The translations under genes were made by a program, and so were the position numbers. From contig NZ_JBCGDC010000020.1 in assembly GCF_042237075.1 (NCBI RefSeq), positions 1 through 64,000 of the forward strand: a stretch of 64,000 nucleotides of DNA, given 5' to 3'. Positions 42,567 through 51,041 of the stretch are shown in pieces. The notes under the pieces are model-generated. The model worked only from the letters and a program-made list of their open reading frames with translations. It was not told where the DNA came from and ran no database searches. This DNA comes from Polymorphospora lycopeni. GTDB lineage: Bacteria > Actinomycetota > Actinomycetes > Mycobacteriales > Micromonosporaceae. Position 1 is the first letter of the stretch. Every line of letters begins with the position of its first letter.

Positions 42567-43580
42567 ATGACCGCTGAGGTGTTCTACGACGACGACGCCG
42601 ACCTGGGCATCATCCAGGGCAAGAAGGTCGCGGTGATCGGCTACGGCAGCCAGGGGCACGCCCACGCGCTGTCGCTGCGCGACTCGGGTGTCGAGGTCGT
42701 CATCGGCCTGCCGGAGGGCTCGAAGAGCCGGGCCAAGGCCGAGGAAGAGGGCCTGCGGGTGCTGACCCCGGCAGAGGCGTCGGCCGAGGCCGACCTGATC
42801 ATGGTGCTGGCGCCGGACACCGTGCAGCGTTCGCTGTACGCCGAGTCGATCGCGCCGCACCTGTCGGCCGGCAAGGCGCTGTTCTTCGGTCACGGCCTCA
42901 ACATCCGGTACGACCTCATCAAGCCGCCGGCCGACGTGGACGTGGCCCTGGTCGCCCCGAAGGGGCCGGGTCACCTGGTCCGCCGGCAGTACGTCGACGG
43001 CAAGGGCGTGCCCGCGCTGGTGGCGGTGGAGCAGGACGCGACCGGCAACGCGCTCGCGCTCGCGCTGTCGTACGCCAAGGGCATCGGTGGCACGCGGGCC
43101 GGTGTGATCAAGACCACGTTCAAGGAGGAGACCGAGACCGACCTGTTCGGTGAGCAGGCGGTGCTCTGCGGCGGCGCCTCGGCGCTGGTGCAGACCGGCT
43201 TCGAGGTGCTGACCGAGGCGGGCTACGCCCCGGAGGTCGCCTACTTCGAGTGCCTCCACGAGCTGAAGCTGATCGTCGACCTGATGTACGAGGGCGGCAT
43301 CGCCCGGATGCGCTACAGCGTCTCCGACACCGCCGAGTACGGCGACTACACCCGTGGTCCGCGGGTGGTCGACGCCCGGGCCAAGGAGGAAATGCGCAAG
43401 ATCCTGGCCGAGATCCAGTCGGGTGAGTTCGCCCGCGAACTGATCGCCGAGGACGACGCCGGCCGGCCCAACTTCAACAAGTGGCGGGCCGAGGGCGCCG
43501 CGCACCCGATCGAGGAAACCGGTCGGAAATTGCGCGGGATGATGAGCTGGGTCGATCGACCGATCACCGAGACCGCCTGA
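42567..43580 (+). CDS. ilvC: Ketol-acid reductoisomerase
   Basis: IlvC isomerises and reduces acetohydroxy acids with NADPH and Mg. The 337-residue length is that of the class I enzyme. The Rossmann motif GYGSQGHAHALSLRDSG sits near residue 24. The catalytic/metal region includes ETETDLFGEQAVLCGG and YFECLHELKLIVDLM. ATG at 42567 follows GGAAAGGGAAG. A strong hairpin 27 bp after the stop closes the ilvBNC operon. Confidence 0.98.
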   Translation: MTAEVFYDDDADLGIIQGKKVAVIGYGSQGHAHALSLRDSGVEVVIGLPEGSKSRAKAEEEGLRVLTPAEASAEADLIMVLAPDTVQRSLYAESIAPHLSAGKALFFGHGLNIRYDLIKPPADVDVALVAPKGPGHLVRRQYVDGKGVPALVAVEQDATGNALALALSYAKGIGGTRAGVIKTTFKEETETDLFGEQAVLCGGASALVQTGFEVLTEAGYAPEVAYFECLHELKLIVDLMYEGGIARMRYSVSDTAEYGDYTRGPRVVDARAKEEMRKILAEIQSGEFARELIAEDDAGRPNFNKWRAEGAAHPIEETGRKLRGMMSWVDRPITETA

Positions 43581-43606
43581 CGCCCAAGGGCAGCGAACGG
43601 CACTTC

Positions 43607-43656
43607 ATCGAGGCGTTCCCGACATGTCGCCTGGGCGGCAACGGGAACGCCTCGAT
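43607..43656 (+). terminator. ilvBNC terminator hairpin
   Basis: ATCGAGGCGTTCCCG (43607-43621) and CGGGAACGCCTCGAT (43642-43656) are perfect 15-bp complements around a 20-base loop that itself can fold (GCC/GGC). No long T tract follows. It separates ilvC from the mpgS gene. Confidence 0.8.
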
Positions 43657-43723
43657 CATTGTGCGTTACGTCCAGGTTGCGATTCGGCGTCCGTTCGTGG
43701 CGGAAGTCGAGCGCTGTGCCTAT

Positions 43724-43751
43724 TTGACCGTTGGTTACAACCAGTTAATCT
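43724..43751 (+). promoter_or_regulatory. mpgS promoter with a dyad in the spacer
   Basis: TTGACC (43724-43729) and TAATCT (43746-43751) are spaced by 16 bases, close to the SigA consensus. The spacer holds the palindrome TGGTTACAACCA (43732-43743), a likely operator position. The start codon is at 43774, so the leader is about 16 bases. Confidence 0.65.
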
Positions 43752-43773
43752 AAGTCTCCGGTACTGTCGCCGC

Positions 43774-45012
43774 ATGCGTCTGGAGCACTCGCACCGTACC
43801 GAACGCTTCGGCGCCGTTCGCATCCACGAACTTCAGCGCGTTATCGAGCTGGACTCCGGGGATGCCACGGGGGCCCGGGGCAGTGGCATCGTCTCGCACG
43901 ATGCCATCCGCGCCATCGAGCGCGAGATGGTAATTGTCATTCCGTGCATGAATGAGACACGGAGGGTGATCGAGGGTGTGCTCTCCGGTATCCCGCACGA
44001 CTGTCTGATCGTGCTGGTCTCGAACAGCGACCGACATCCGGTCGACCGGTTCGAGATCGAGGCGCAGACCGTCGAACAGTTCTGCCAGTCGGCCGAGCGC
44101 CCCGCGATCACCATCCACCAGCGCGACCCGGGTCTCGCCGCGGCCCTCAAGGCGGCCGGGATGCCCGAGCTGGTCGGTGACGACGGGATGGTCCGCGCCG
44201 GCAAGGGCGAGGCGATGCTGATCGGCATGGCCGTCGCCGCGATGACCGGACGGGCCTACATCGGCTACGTGGACGCCGACAACTACGTGCCCGGCGCCGT
44301 GCACGAATACGTCAAGGTCTACGCCGCCGGCCTGCACCTGGCCGCCAACCCGTACGCCATGGTCCGGATCTCCTGGCACTCCAAGCCCAAGCTGCGCGAC
44401 GGGCGGCTCTTCTTCAGCCGACGCGGCCGCAGCTCCGAGATCACCAACCAGTTCCTCAACCGGCTGGTCGCCGAATACTCCGGCTTCGGCACCGAGGTGA
44501 TCGCGACCGGCAACGCCGGCGAGCACGCGCTCAGCCTCGACCTCGGGCTGCGGATGCGCCTGGCCGGCGGGTTCGCCGTCGAGCCCTTCGAGTACGTCGA
44601 CCTCTTCGAGCAGTTCGGCGGGGTGCTGCCCGCCTCCTATCCCGAGGTCATGACCAGCTCGGTGCCGGTCCTGCAGATCGAGACCCGCAACCCGCACTTC
44701 CACGACAACAAGGGCGAGGACCACGTCCAGGGCATGCGGATGCAGGCGCTGAACGTGCTCTACCACTCGCCGGTGTCGCTGCCGGCGGTGCGTGAGGCGA
44801 TCCTCGACTTCATGGTCGCCCAGGGGGCGCTGGCCCCCGGCGAGGAGCCGCCCCGGGAGCGGATCTACCCGCCGGTGGGGTCGCTGGACTTCGACCTGTT
44901 CTTCGACACGCTGACCGCCGAGGCGAACAGTTTCCGGCAGGTCGGCACCGGTCCAGCCGTGGAAAGACCGAGCCCGCGAGGCCGCACTCCGGAGACCGCA
45001 AGCCCCGCGTGA
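43774..45012 (+). CDS. Mannosyl-3-phosphoglycerate synthase (GT55)
   Basis: The 412-residue protein resembles MpgS, a GT-A glycosyltransferase that joins GDP-mannose to 3-phosphoglycerate to make mannosyl-3-phosphoglycerate, the precursor of the solute mannosylglycerate. The nucleotide-sugar DxD appears as GYVDADNYVPGA near residue 166. NPYAMVRISWHSKPKLRDGRLFF and ATGNAGEHALSLDLG are characteristic family segments. The C-terminal 20 residues are polar and may be variable. The usual partner phosphatase (MpgP) is not next to it. It has its own promoter. An unrelated alternative is glucosyl-3-phosphoglycerate synthase, but the length and motifs fit MpgS better. Confidence 0.85.
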   Translation: MRLEHSHRTERFGAVRIHELQRVIELDSGDATGARGSGIVSHDAIRAIEREMVIVIPCMNETRRVIEGVLSGIPHDCLIVLVSNSDRHPVDRFEIEAQTVEQFCQSAERPAITIHQRDPGLAAALKAAGMPELVGDDGMVRAGKGEAMLIGMAVAAMTGRAYIGYVDADNYVPGAVHEYVKVYAAGLHLAANPYAMVRISWHSKPKLRDGRLFFSRRGRSSEITNQFLNRLVAEYSGFGTEVIATGNAGEHALSLDLGLRMRLAGGFAVEPFEYVDLFEQFGGVLPASYPEVMTSSVPVLQIETRNPHFHDNKGEDHVQGMRMQALNVLYHSPVSLPAVREAILDFMVAQGALAPGEEPPRERIYPPVGSLDFDLFFDTLTAEANSFRQVGTGPAVERPSPRGRTPETASPA

Positions 45013-45220
45013 GGGGGCTCACCTGGAAGCGGTTGCGCGGGCGTTAGGTCGGGTTTGTGAGGGCACTCACGCGGGGGTGCGGGCCGTGGTGGCGCCGGTG
45101 GCGCCTACGATCGCGGTAGGCCGCATCCCCGTTGTGTATCCCGCTCGGGGGAGTGCTGGGCGCAGAGCGGCGCCCCCGCCGCCGCACACCACCCGCCCCT
45201 GACGATATCTACGAGGACCG

Positions 45221-46819
45221 ATGACTCCTGTCGTACTGATCGCTGAAGAGCTCGCCCCCGCCGCGCTCGACGTCCTGGCCCACGACTTCGACGTACGGCA
45301 CGTCGACGGCACCGACCGGGTCGCCCTGCTGGCCGCGCTCGCCGAGGCCGACGCGGTAATCGTGCGCAGTGCCACGCAGATCGACGCCGAGGCCGTGGCC
45401 GCCGCGCCGCGGCTCAAGGTCGTCGCGCGGGCCGGCGTCGGCCTCGACAACGTCGAGGTGCCGGCCGCCACCGCCCGCGGCGTCATGGTGGTGAACGCGC
45501 CCACCTCCAACATCGTCTCCGCTGCCGAGCAGGCCGTCGCCCTGCTGCTGGCCGTGGCCCGCAACACCGCCAGCGCCAGCGCCGCGCTCAAGGCCGGCGA
45601 GTGGAAGCGTTCCAAGTACACCGGCGTCGAGGTGCAGGGCAAGACCGTCGGGGTGGTCGGGCTCGGCCGCATCGGCGTGCTGTTCGCCCAGCGGATCGCG
45701 GCCTTCGGCACCCGCCTGATCGCGTACGACCCCTACATCCAGCCGGCCCGCGCCGCCCAGCTCGGCGTACGGCTCGTCGGCCTGGAGGAGCTGCTGCGCG
45801 AGAGCGACTTCATCTCCATCCACCTGCCGAAGACCCCGGAGACCGTCGGCCTGATCGGCGAGAAGGAACTCGCGATCGTCAAGCCCGGCGTCCGGATCGT
45901 CAACGCGGCGCGCGGCGGCCTGGTCGACGAGCAGGCCCTGGCCGACGCGATCGCCGAGGGCCGGGTCGGCGGCGCCGGTGTCGACGTCTACGCCAAGGAG
46001 CCGTGCACGGCGTCGCCGCTGTTCGCGTTCGACAACGTCGTCGCCACCCCGCACCTGGGCGCCTCGACCGCCGAGGCCCAGGACAAGGCCGGCCTCGCCG
46101 TCGCCAAGAGCGTCAAGCTGGCGCTCCAGGGCGAGTTCGTGCCGGACGCGGTCAACGTCCAGGCCGGCGGCGTCGTCGCCGAGGACGTCCGGCCGCTGCT
46201 GCCGCTCGCCGAGAAGCTCGGCAAGGTCTTCACCGCGGTCGCCGGCGGGATCGCCGCCAGCGTCACCGTCGAGGTCCGTGGCGAGATCGTCGCCAACGAC
46301 GTCTCGGTGCTCAAGCTGGCCGCCACCAAGGGCCTGTTCACCTCGGTGGTCGAGGAGCAGGTGACGTACGTCAACGCGCCGCATCTGGCCGCCGACCGGG
46401 GCGTGGCCGTCGAGCTGGCCACCTTCGCCGACACCGCCGACCAGCCCAACCTGGTCACCGTGCGCGGCGCGCTGCCGGACGGCCGTACCGTCTCCGTCTC
46501 CGGAACCGTGGTCGTCAGCGGCACCCGCGAGGTCATCAAGCTCACCGAGGTCGACGGCTTCGACCTGGAGTTGGGCGCCGAGGGCATCCTGCTCTTCCTG
46601 CGCTACGTCGACCGGCCGGGCGTGGTCGGCACGATCGGCTCGATCCTCGGCGAGTCCGGCGTCAACATCGCCGCGATGCAGGTGGCCCGGCGCGAGGCCG
46701 GCGGTGAGGCGCTGATGACCCTCACCGTCGACTCGGCGGTCGGCGTCGAACTGCTCGCCTCGGCCGCCGACGCGGTCGGCGCCGTCGCCGCGAGCGCGGC
46801 GGACCTGCGCGACGAGTAG
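45221..46819 (+). CDS. serA: D-3-phosphoglycerate dehydrogenase
   Basis: SerA oxidises 3-phosphoglycerate in the first step of serine synthesis. The 532-residue protein has the NAD-binding VGLGRIG motif, catalytic Arg (NAARGG), Glu and His (ATPHLGAS). An intervening domain follows and an ACT domain closes the protein (LFLRYVDRPGVVGTIGSILGESGVNIAAMQVAR), the long actinobacterial/type I form. ATG at 45221 follows CGAGGA. The 208 bp upstream is GC-rich without a clear leader peptide. A strong hairpin follows the stop. Confidence 0.97.
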   Translation: MTPVVLIAEELAPAALDVLAHDFDVRHVDGTDRVALLAALAEADAVIVRSATQIDAEAVAAAPRLKVVARAGVGLDNVEVPAATARGVMVVNAPTSNIVSAAEQAVALLLAVARNTASASAALKAGEWKRSKYTGVEVQGKTVGVVGLGRIGVLFAQRIAAFGTRLIAYDPYIQPARAAQLGVRLVGLEELLRESDFISIHLPKTPETVGLIGEKELAIVKPGVRIVNAARGGLVDEQALADAIAEGRVGGAGVDVYAKEPCTASPLFAFDNVVATPHLGASTAEAQDKAGLAVAKSVKLALQGEFVPDAVNVQAGGVVAEDVRPLLPLAEKLGKVFTAVAGGIAASVTVEVRGEIVANDVSVLKLAATKGLFTSVVEEQVTYVNAPHLAADRGVAVELATFADTADQPNLVTVRGALPDGRTVSVSGTVVVSGTREVIKLTEVDGFDLELGAEGILLFLRYVDRPGVVGTIGSILGESGVNIAAMQVARREAGGEALMTLTVDSAVGVELLASAADAVGAVAASAADLRDE

Positions 46820-46874
46820 GCAACGGCGACCCGGCGGGTGTCCGACCGCGGTCGGTCACCCGCCGGCCCGTTGC
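46820..46874. terminator. Long hairpin between convergent serA and a hypothetical gene
   Basis: CCGGCGGGTG, then CCGACC, pair with GGTCGG and CACCCGCCGG, each pair separated by a single T. The outer GCAACGG/CCGTTGC adds another seven pairs, giving a 55-bp nearly perfect stem. It probably terminates both convergent genes. Confidence 0.75.
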
Positions 46875-46911
46875 GCCGCGGCCGGCGGCGCCCCGGTCCG
46901 GCGGCGCGTGA

Positions 46912-47265
46912 TCAGCGTCCTACGGTGGCCGGTGGTGGATACACCGAGCCGTCCTGCGGGTCGAACAGCAGCAACCCGTATACGCCGGCGAGTCGCTCCA
47001 CGGTCAGCAGCACCTCGTCGGCACAGGTCTCGGTCAGGTTCATCTCCAGGTGGTCGGCGGCCAGATGCAGTGGTGTCACCGCCCACGGGGAGTTGGCGGC
47101 CCGTTCCGGATAGCTCGCGGTCAACGCGGCGTGGAACGCGAGGATGCGGCGATCGGGCGGCCCCGCCCGGTGCTCGCCCCGCCGGCACGACTCGTGGGCG
47201 GCGCGCACATTCGCCGCCGTGGCGCCCGTTGCGTCAAGGGCCCACACGACCAGATCGAAACTCAC
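46912..47265 (-). CDS. Conserved hypothetical protein
   Basis: The 117-residue protein begins SFDLVVWALD, ends LLLFDPQDGSVY, and has an intermediate HLEMNLTETCADEVL segment. Small actinobacterial proteins with this start-and-end pattern are known to recur, but no function has been shown. No signal peptide or membrane helix is present. Codon use fits the genome. It converges on serA with a strong hairpin between and has about 280 bp of non-coding sequence upstream. Confidence 0.75.
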   Translation of the reverse strand: MSFDLVVWALDATGATAANVRAAHESCRRGEHRAGPPDRRILAFHAALTASYPERAANSPWAVTPLHLAADHLEMNLTETCADEVLLTVERLAGVYGLLLFDPQDGSVYPPPATVGR

Positions 47266-47475
47266 GCGCCACAGACTGCCATCCGACCGGGGTCAGGTTT
47301 CGCGCAACCCCGGATCGACACGCGGTGGACGTACCTCTTGCGCTCGGTGAGCTGCAATCGATAGCGTATCCGCGCGGTTACGCAGCGATTCCCGGGCGTG
47401 GGCTCGTCTTCGGGTGATGGGACACCACGTCGGGTGCGTGCCGACACTTGTGCGCGAGCCACGCGTACTCGTCTT

Positions 47476-47520
47476 CGACCGGCCCTCGCGATCTGTTGCC
47501 GAGATCGTGGGGGCCGGTCG
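47476..47520. terminator. Hairpin after the ApbE-like gene
   Basis: A 19-base stem pairs 47476-47494 with 47502-47520 (CGACCGGCCC ... GGGGCCGGTCG), all positions complementary if two G-U wobbles are counted. It begins 26 bp after the ApbE-like stop on the minus strand. On the plus strand it is followed by TCTTT. Confidence 0.65.
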
Positions 47521-47545
47521 TCTTTCCGGGCGGCCGACCGTCCGC

Positions 47546-48403
47546 TCAGCGGGTCGGGGCGAGCAGCGCCCGGTAGCCGTCCGCGGTGGGAAACCAGGCC
47601 AGTCCGGCGCGGCCGGCGGCGAAGAGCGCCGTCGCGTAGGCGTCGGCGACGGCCAGGTCCGGGCCGGTCACGGTGGCGGCCGCGAGGTGGTGGACCGCCT
47701 CGCCGGTGTGCGGGTCGACGACGTGGTTCTGGTGGCCGGCCACCCCCGAGGTGCCGACCGCACCCCCGGTCATCGCCAGCATGATCGGTGGCCGCTTCGT
47801 CTGGTAGGGGTGGTGGATCGCGACCCGCCACGGCCCGCCGTGCGGCGCGTGCCCGCGTACGGTCAGGTCGGCCCCGCTGACCACGGCGTAGTCCTCGATG
47901 CCGGCGGCGCGCAACCGGGCCGCGGCCCGCTCGACCGCCCAGCCCTTGATCAGGCCGCTGGGGTCGAACCCGCCCGGCACCGCCCAGGCGTCGAACCAGC
48001 CGTCGGTCGCCGCCCGCATCGCGTTGCACCGCTCGACGATGTCGAGCAGCGGCGGGTAGGCCTCGGGGGCCACCTCGCCGCGGCGCAGCCGGGACACCAG
48101 GCTGCCCTCGCGCAGCGGGCTGTAGGTCACGTCGATCGCCCGCAGTTCGGCGACCGCGTCACCGATCGCCTCGCTCAGCATCCGCCGGGTCATCCAGGCC
48201 GGCCCGTTGAGGACCAGCGAGTAGTCCGCAGTCGAGGTCTGCACGGTGTGCCGGGCGACCAGCCGGTCGGGACCGGCGCCGGCACTCGTTGGCCGGGACC
48301 TCGCGGCCGGGCCGCCGAGGCGTACGTCGGGTCTGGCCGGTTGGTCACCGGGAGCGATGGTTCGGACGGTGTCGGTGTTGCGGGTGGTGCGGTGGATCGG
48401 CAT
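47546..48403 (-). CDS. ApbE-like FAD:protein FMN transferase
   Basis: The 285-residue protein has segments typical of ApbE: FDPSGLIKGWAVERAA, which binds the substrate ribityl chain, and HVVDPHTGEAV near the end. ApbE enzymes attach FMN from FAD to a Thr/Ser of target flavoproteins. The usual NxGGD segment is degenerate (VSGADLTVRG), so activity is less certain. A poorly conserved ~60-residue N-terminal region precedes the domain. No signal peptide is visible, and no NqrC/RnfG-type or flavin-reductase partner gene is near. ATG at 48403 is chosen because the long upstream extension to 49657 runs antisense through leuB. Confidence 0.8.
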   Translation of the reverse strand: MPIHRTTRNTDTVRTIAPGDQPARPDVRLGGPAARSRPTSAGAGPDRLVARHTVQTSTADYSLVLNGPAWMTRRMLSEAIGDAVAELRAIDVTYSPLREGSLVSRLRRGEVAPEAYPPLLDIVERCNAMRAATDGWFDAWAVPGGFDPSGLIKGWAVERAAARLRAAGIEDYAVVSGADLTVRGHAPHGGPWRVAIHHPYQTKRPPIMLAMTGGAVGTSGVAGHQNHVVDPHTGEAVHHLAAATVTGPDLAVADAYATALFAAGRAGLAWFPTADGYRALLAPTR

Positions 48404-48580
48404 TGCCTTCGGCCCCCCTCTGCCGGACGTCACCCAACCTAGGCGCCGGACGTGACCTCGTGGTGGATTTTCGCTGTGAAGCTTCTGTACGGCAGAACTT
48501 TCCAAACCTTGGGAAGCGCGTACCGGAGGACGGGACGATCGCCTAACGTTCGGTAAACAGCGAGGGCTAAGGAGTTCGAC

Positions 48581-49618
48581 GTGTCGGTGGCACGGATCGC
48601 GGTGGTGGCCGGTGACGGCATCGGGACCGAGGTGGTCGCCCAGGCCCGCAAGGTCCTCGACGCCGTACTGCCCGGAGTGGAGGCGACCGAGTACGACCTC
48701 GGGGCCGCCCGCTACAACCGCACCGGCGAGGTGCTGCCCGACTCCGTGCTGGCCGAACTCGCCGGACACGACGCGATCCTGCTCGGCGCCGTCGGCGACC
48801 CCAGCGTCCCGCCGGGCGTCCTGGAGCGCGGCCTGCTGCTCAGGCTCCGCTTCGCCTTCGACCAGTACGTCAACCTGCGCCCCTCCCGGCTGTGGCCGGG
48901 CACCGCGAGCCCGCTCGCCGGTGTCAAGGCGGGCGAGATCGACCTCGTCGTGGTCCGCGAGGGCACCGAGGGGCTGTACACCGGCGCGGGCGGCTCGCTG
49001 CACCGCGACACCCCCGCCGAGGTCGCCACCGAGGAGAGCCTCAACACCCGGCACGGCGTCGAGCGGGTCATCCGGGACGCGTTCGCCCGCGCCGAGCGCC
49101 GCGAGCGCCGCAAGGTGACCCTGGTCCACAAGACCAACGTGCTGACCCACTCCGGTTCGCTGTGGGCCCGGGCGTTCCAGGCGGTCGCCGCCGAGCACCC
49201 GGACGTCACCACCGAGTACCAGCACGTCGACGCCGCCGCGATGTTCCTGGTCACCCAGCCGCAGCGCTACGACGTCGTGGTCACCGACAACCTCTTCGGC
49301 GACATCCTCACCGACATCGCCGCCGCCGTCAGCGGTGGCATCGGGCTGGCCGCCAGCGGCTGCATCAACCCCGAGCGGGCCTACCCGTCGATGTTCGAGC
49401 CGGTACACGGTTCGGCGCCCGACATCGCCGGCAAGGGCGTGGCCGACCCGGCCGCCGCCGTACTGTCCGCGGGGCTGCTGCTCGACCACCTCGGCCACCC
49501 CGAGGCGGCCCACCGGGTATCCGAGGCGGTCGCCGCCGAACTCGCCGCCCGCGTACCCGGAGCACCGCTGCGTACCGAAGAGGTCGGCGACCGGCTCGCC
49601 GCCCACGCGGCCGGCTGA
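48581..49618 (+). CDS. leuB: 3-isopropylmalate dehydrogenase
   Basis: LeuB oxidises and decarboxylates 3-isopropylmalate in leucine synthesis. The 345-residue product has the NAD-binding start VAGDGIGTEVV, the REGTEGLYTG region, TDNLFGDILTDI and FEPVHGSAPDIAGKG. GTG at 48581 follows AAGGAG. The gene is divergent from the ApbE-like gene, with 177 bp between that probably hold its promoter, and a palindrome follows the stop. It forms a loose cluster with ilvE and cimA. Confidence 0.96.
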   Translation: MSVARIAVVAGDGIGTEVVAQARKVLDAVLPGVEATEYDLGAARYNRTGEVLPDSVLAELAGHDAILLGAVGDPSVPPGVLERGLLLRLRFAFDQYVNLRPSRLWPGTASPLAGVKAGEIDLVVVREGTEGLYTGAGGSLHRDTPAEVATEESLNTRHGVERVIRDAFARAERRERRKVTLVHKTNVLTHSGSLWARAFQAVAAEHPDVTTEYQHVDAAAMFLVTQPQRYDVVVTDNLFGDILTDIAAAVSGGIGLAASGCINPERAYPSMFEPVHGSAPDIAGKGVADPAAAVLSAGLLLDHLGHPEAAHRVSEAVAAELAARVPGAPLRTEEVGDRLAAHAAG

Positions 49619-49641
49619 CCCCGCCCCGCAAACCGCCGGCC

Positions 49642-49671
49642 GGGCCGGCCGGACCACGGTCCGGCCGGCCC
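49642..49671 (+). terminator. leuB terminator palindrome
   Basis: GGGCCGGCCGGACC (49642-49655) and GGTCCGGCCGGCCC (49658-49671) are perfect 14-bp arms with a two-base loop. It lies 24 bp after leuB and before ilvE on the same strand. Confidence 0.65.
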
Positions 49672-49858
49672 GTACCGATCTGTTTCGCCCACCCCGACCG
49701 GGGACTCCACCGGCCGTCCGCGACCGTCACCGCGCCGTCGACGCACCTGGCCGGGCCATCGCCCATGAACGACCGTTCGGGGTAGATTCCAGGCACCAGT
49801 CCCGTTCCCCTGGCGTGCCCGTGTTCGCACGCGCCCAGCAATCTGGAGGTCAAACGCG

Positions 49859-50956
49859 ATGAGCGGTGGTGACAAGCTCGACTTCGAGATCCGTCCGAAT
49901 CCTGCGCCGGTATCCGCCGCCGAACGAGCCGCGCTGATGGCCAACCCGGGATTCGGCCGGATCTTCACCGACCACATGGTCACGATCCGCTACGCCGACG
50001 GCAAAGGCTGGTACGACGCCCGGGTCGAGGCCCGCGCGCCGATCCCGATGGACCCGGCCACCGCGGTCCTGCACTACGCCCAGGAGATCTTCGAAGGGCT
50101 CAAGGCCTACCACGCCGGCGACGGCGGGGTGACGCTCTTCCGCCCGGAGGCCAACGCCGCCCGGTTCACCGCCTCGGCCCGCCGGATGGCGATGCCGCCG
50201 CTGCCCGAACCGGCGTTCCTGGACTCGCTGCGGCACCTCGTCGAGGTCGACCGCGAGTGGATCCCGGCCGGCGACGACGGCAGCCTCTACCTGCGCCCGT
50301 TCATGTACGCCAGCGAGGTCTTCCTCGGGGTCCGGCCGGCCGCCGAATACCTGTACGTGCTGATCGCCTCGCCGGTCGGGTCGTACTTCTCCGGCGGCGT
50401 CAAGCCGGTCACCGTCTGGGTGTCGCCGCACTACACCCGGGCGGCGCCCGGCGGCACGGGGGCCGCGAAGTGCGGCGGCAACTACGCCGCCTCGCTGGTC
50501 GCCCAGGCCGAGGCGATCGAGCACGGCTGCGACCAGGTGGTGTTCCTCGACACCGTCGAGCGTCGCTACGTCGACGAACTCGGCGGGATGAACATCTTCT
50601 TCGTCTACGACGACGGCACGCTGGTCACCCCGCCGTTGACCGGGACGATCCTGCCGGGCATTACCCGGGAGTCGGTGATCACCCTGGCCCGGGAGGCCGG
50701 GCACGAGGTGGTCGAGCGGCCGGTCGCCTTCGACGAGTGGCAGGCCGACGCGACCAGCGGCAGGCTGCGGGAGGTGTTCGCCTGCGGGACCGCCGCGGTG
50801 ATCACGCCGATCGGCCGGGTGCGGTTCCCGGAGGGCGAGTTCGCGGTCGCCGACGGCGGGCCGGGCGAGGTCAGCATGGGAATCCGGCAGCGGCTGGTCG
50901 ACATCCAGCGGGGCCGGACCGACGACCCGTACGGCTGGGTCCACCGGGTGTTCTGA
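49859..50956 (+). CDS. ilvE: Branched-chain amino acid aminotransferase
   Basis: IlvE transfers amino groups to the keto acids of valine, leucine and isoleucine, using PLP. The 365-residue fold-type IV protein shows the PLP-lysine in GAAKCGGNYAAS, the MNIFFVY segment and the phosphate-binding CGTAAVITPI. ATG at 49859 is 8 bp after a GGAGG ribosome site. A family A palindrome lies 8 bp after its stop and probably terminates it against the convergent phosphatase. Confidence 0.97.
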   Translation: MSGGDKLDFEIRPNPAPVSAAERAALMANPGFGRIFTDHMVTIRYADGKGWYDARVEARAPIPMDPATAVLHYAQEIFEGLKAYHAGDGGVTLFRPEANAARFTASARRMAMPPLPEPAFLDSLRHLVEVDREWIPAGDDGSLYLRPFMYASEVFLGVRPAAEYLYVLIASPVGSYFSGGVKPVTVWVSPHYTRAAPGGTGAAKCGGNYAASLVAQAEAIEHGCDQVVFLDTVERRYVDELGGMNIFFVYDDGTLVTPPLTGTILPGITRESVITLAREAGHEVVERPVAFDEWQADATSGRLREVFACGTAAVITPIGRVRFPEGEFAVADGGPGEVSMGIRQRLVDIQRGRTDDPYGWVHRVF

Positions 50957-50963
50957 TCCGCTT

Positions 50964-51037
50964 GATCCGCGTGATCAGGGACCTTGTCGCGCGGCGCGCC
51001 GACGACGCGCCGGAAAAGGTCCCTGATCACGGGGATC
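50964..51037. repeat. Dispersed 74-bp palindromic element, family A, copy 2
   Basis: It has the same ends as 7487-7560 (GATCCGCGTGATCAGGGA and TCCCTGATCACGGGGATC), the same total length of 74 bp and a related GGCGCGCCG centre. The two copies differ mainly in the loop region. It lies between the convergent ilvE and phosphatase genes, four bases from the latter's stop. Confidence 0.85.
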
Positions 51038-51041
51038 TTCG

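Noticed and set aside
45013..45220. Possible leader peptide or riboswitch before serA
   Set aside because: No short frame rich in Ser or other regulatory codons and no terminator with a T tract was found in the 208 bp.
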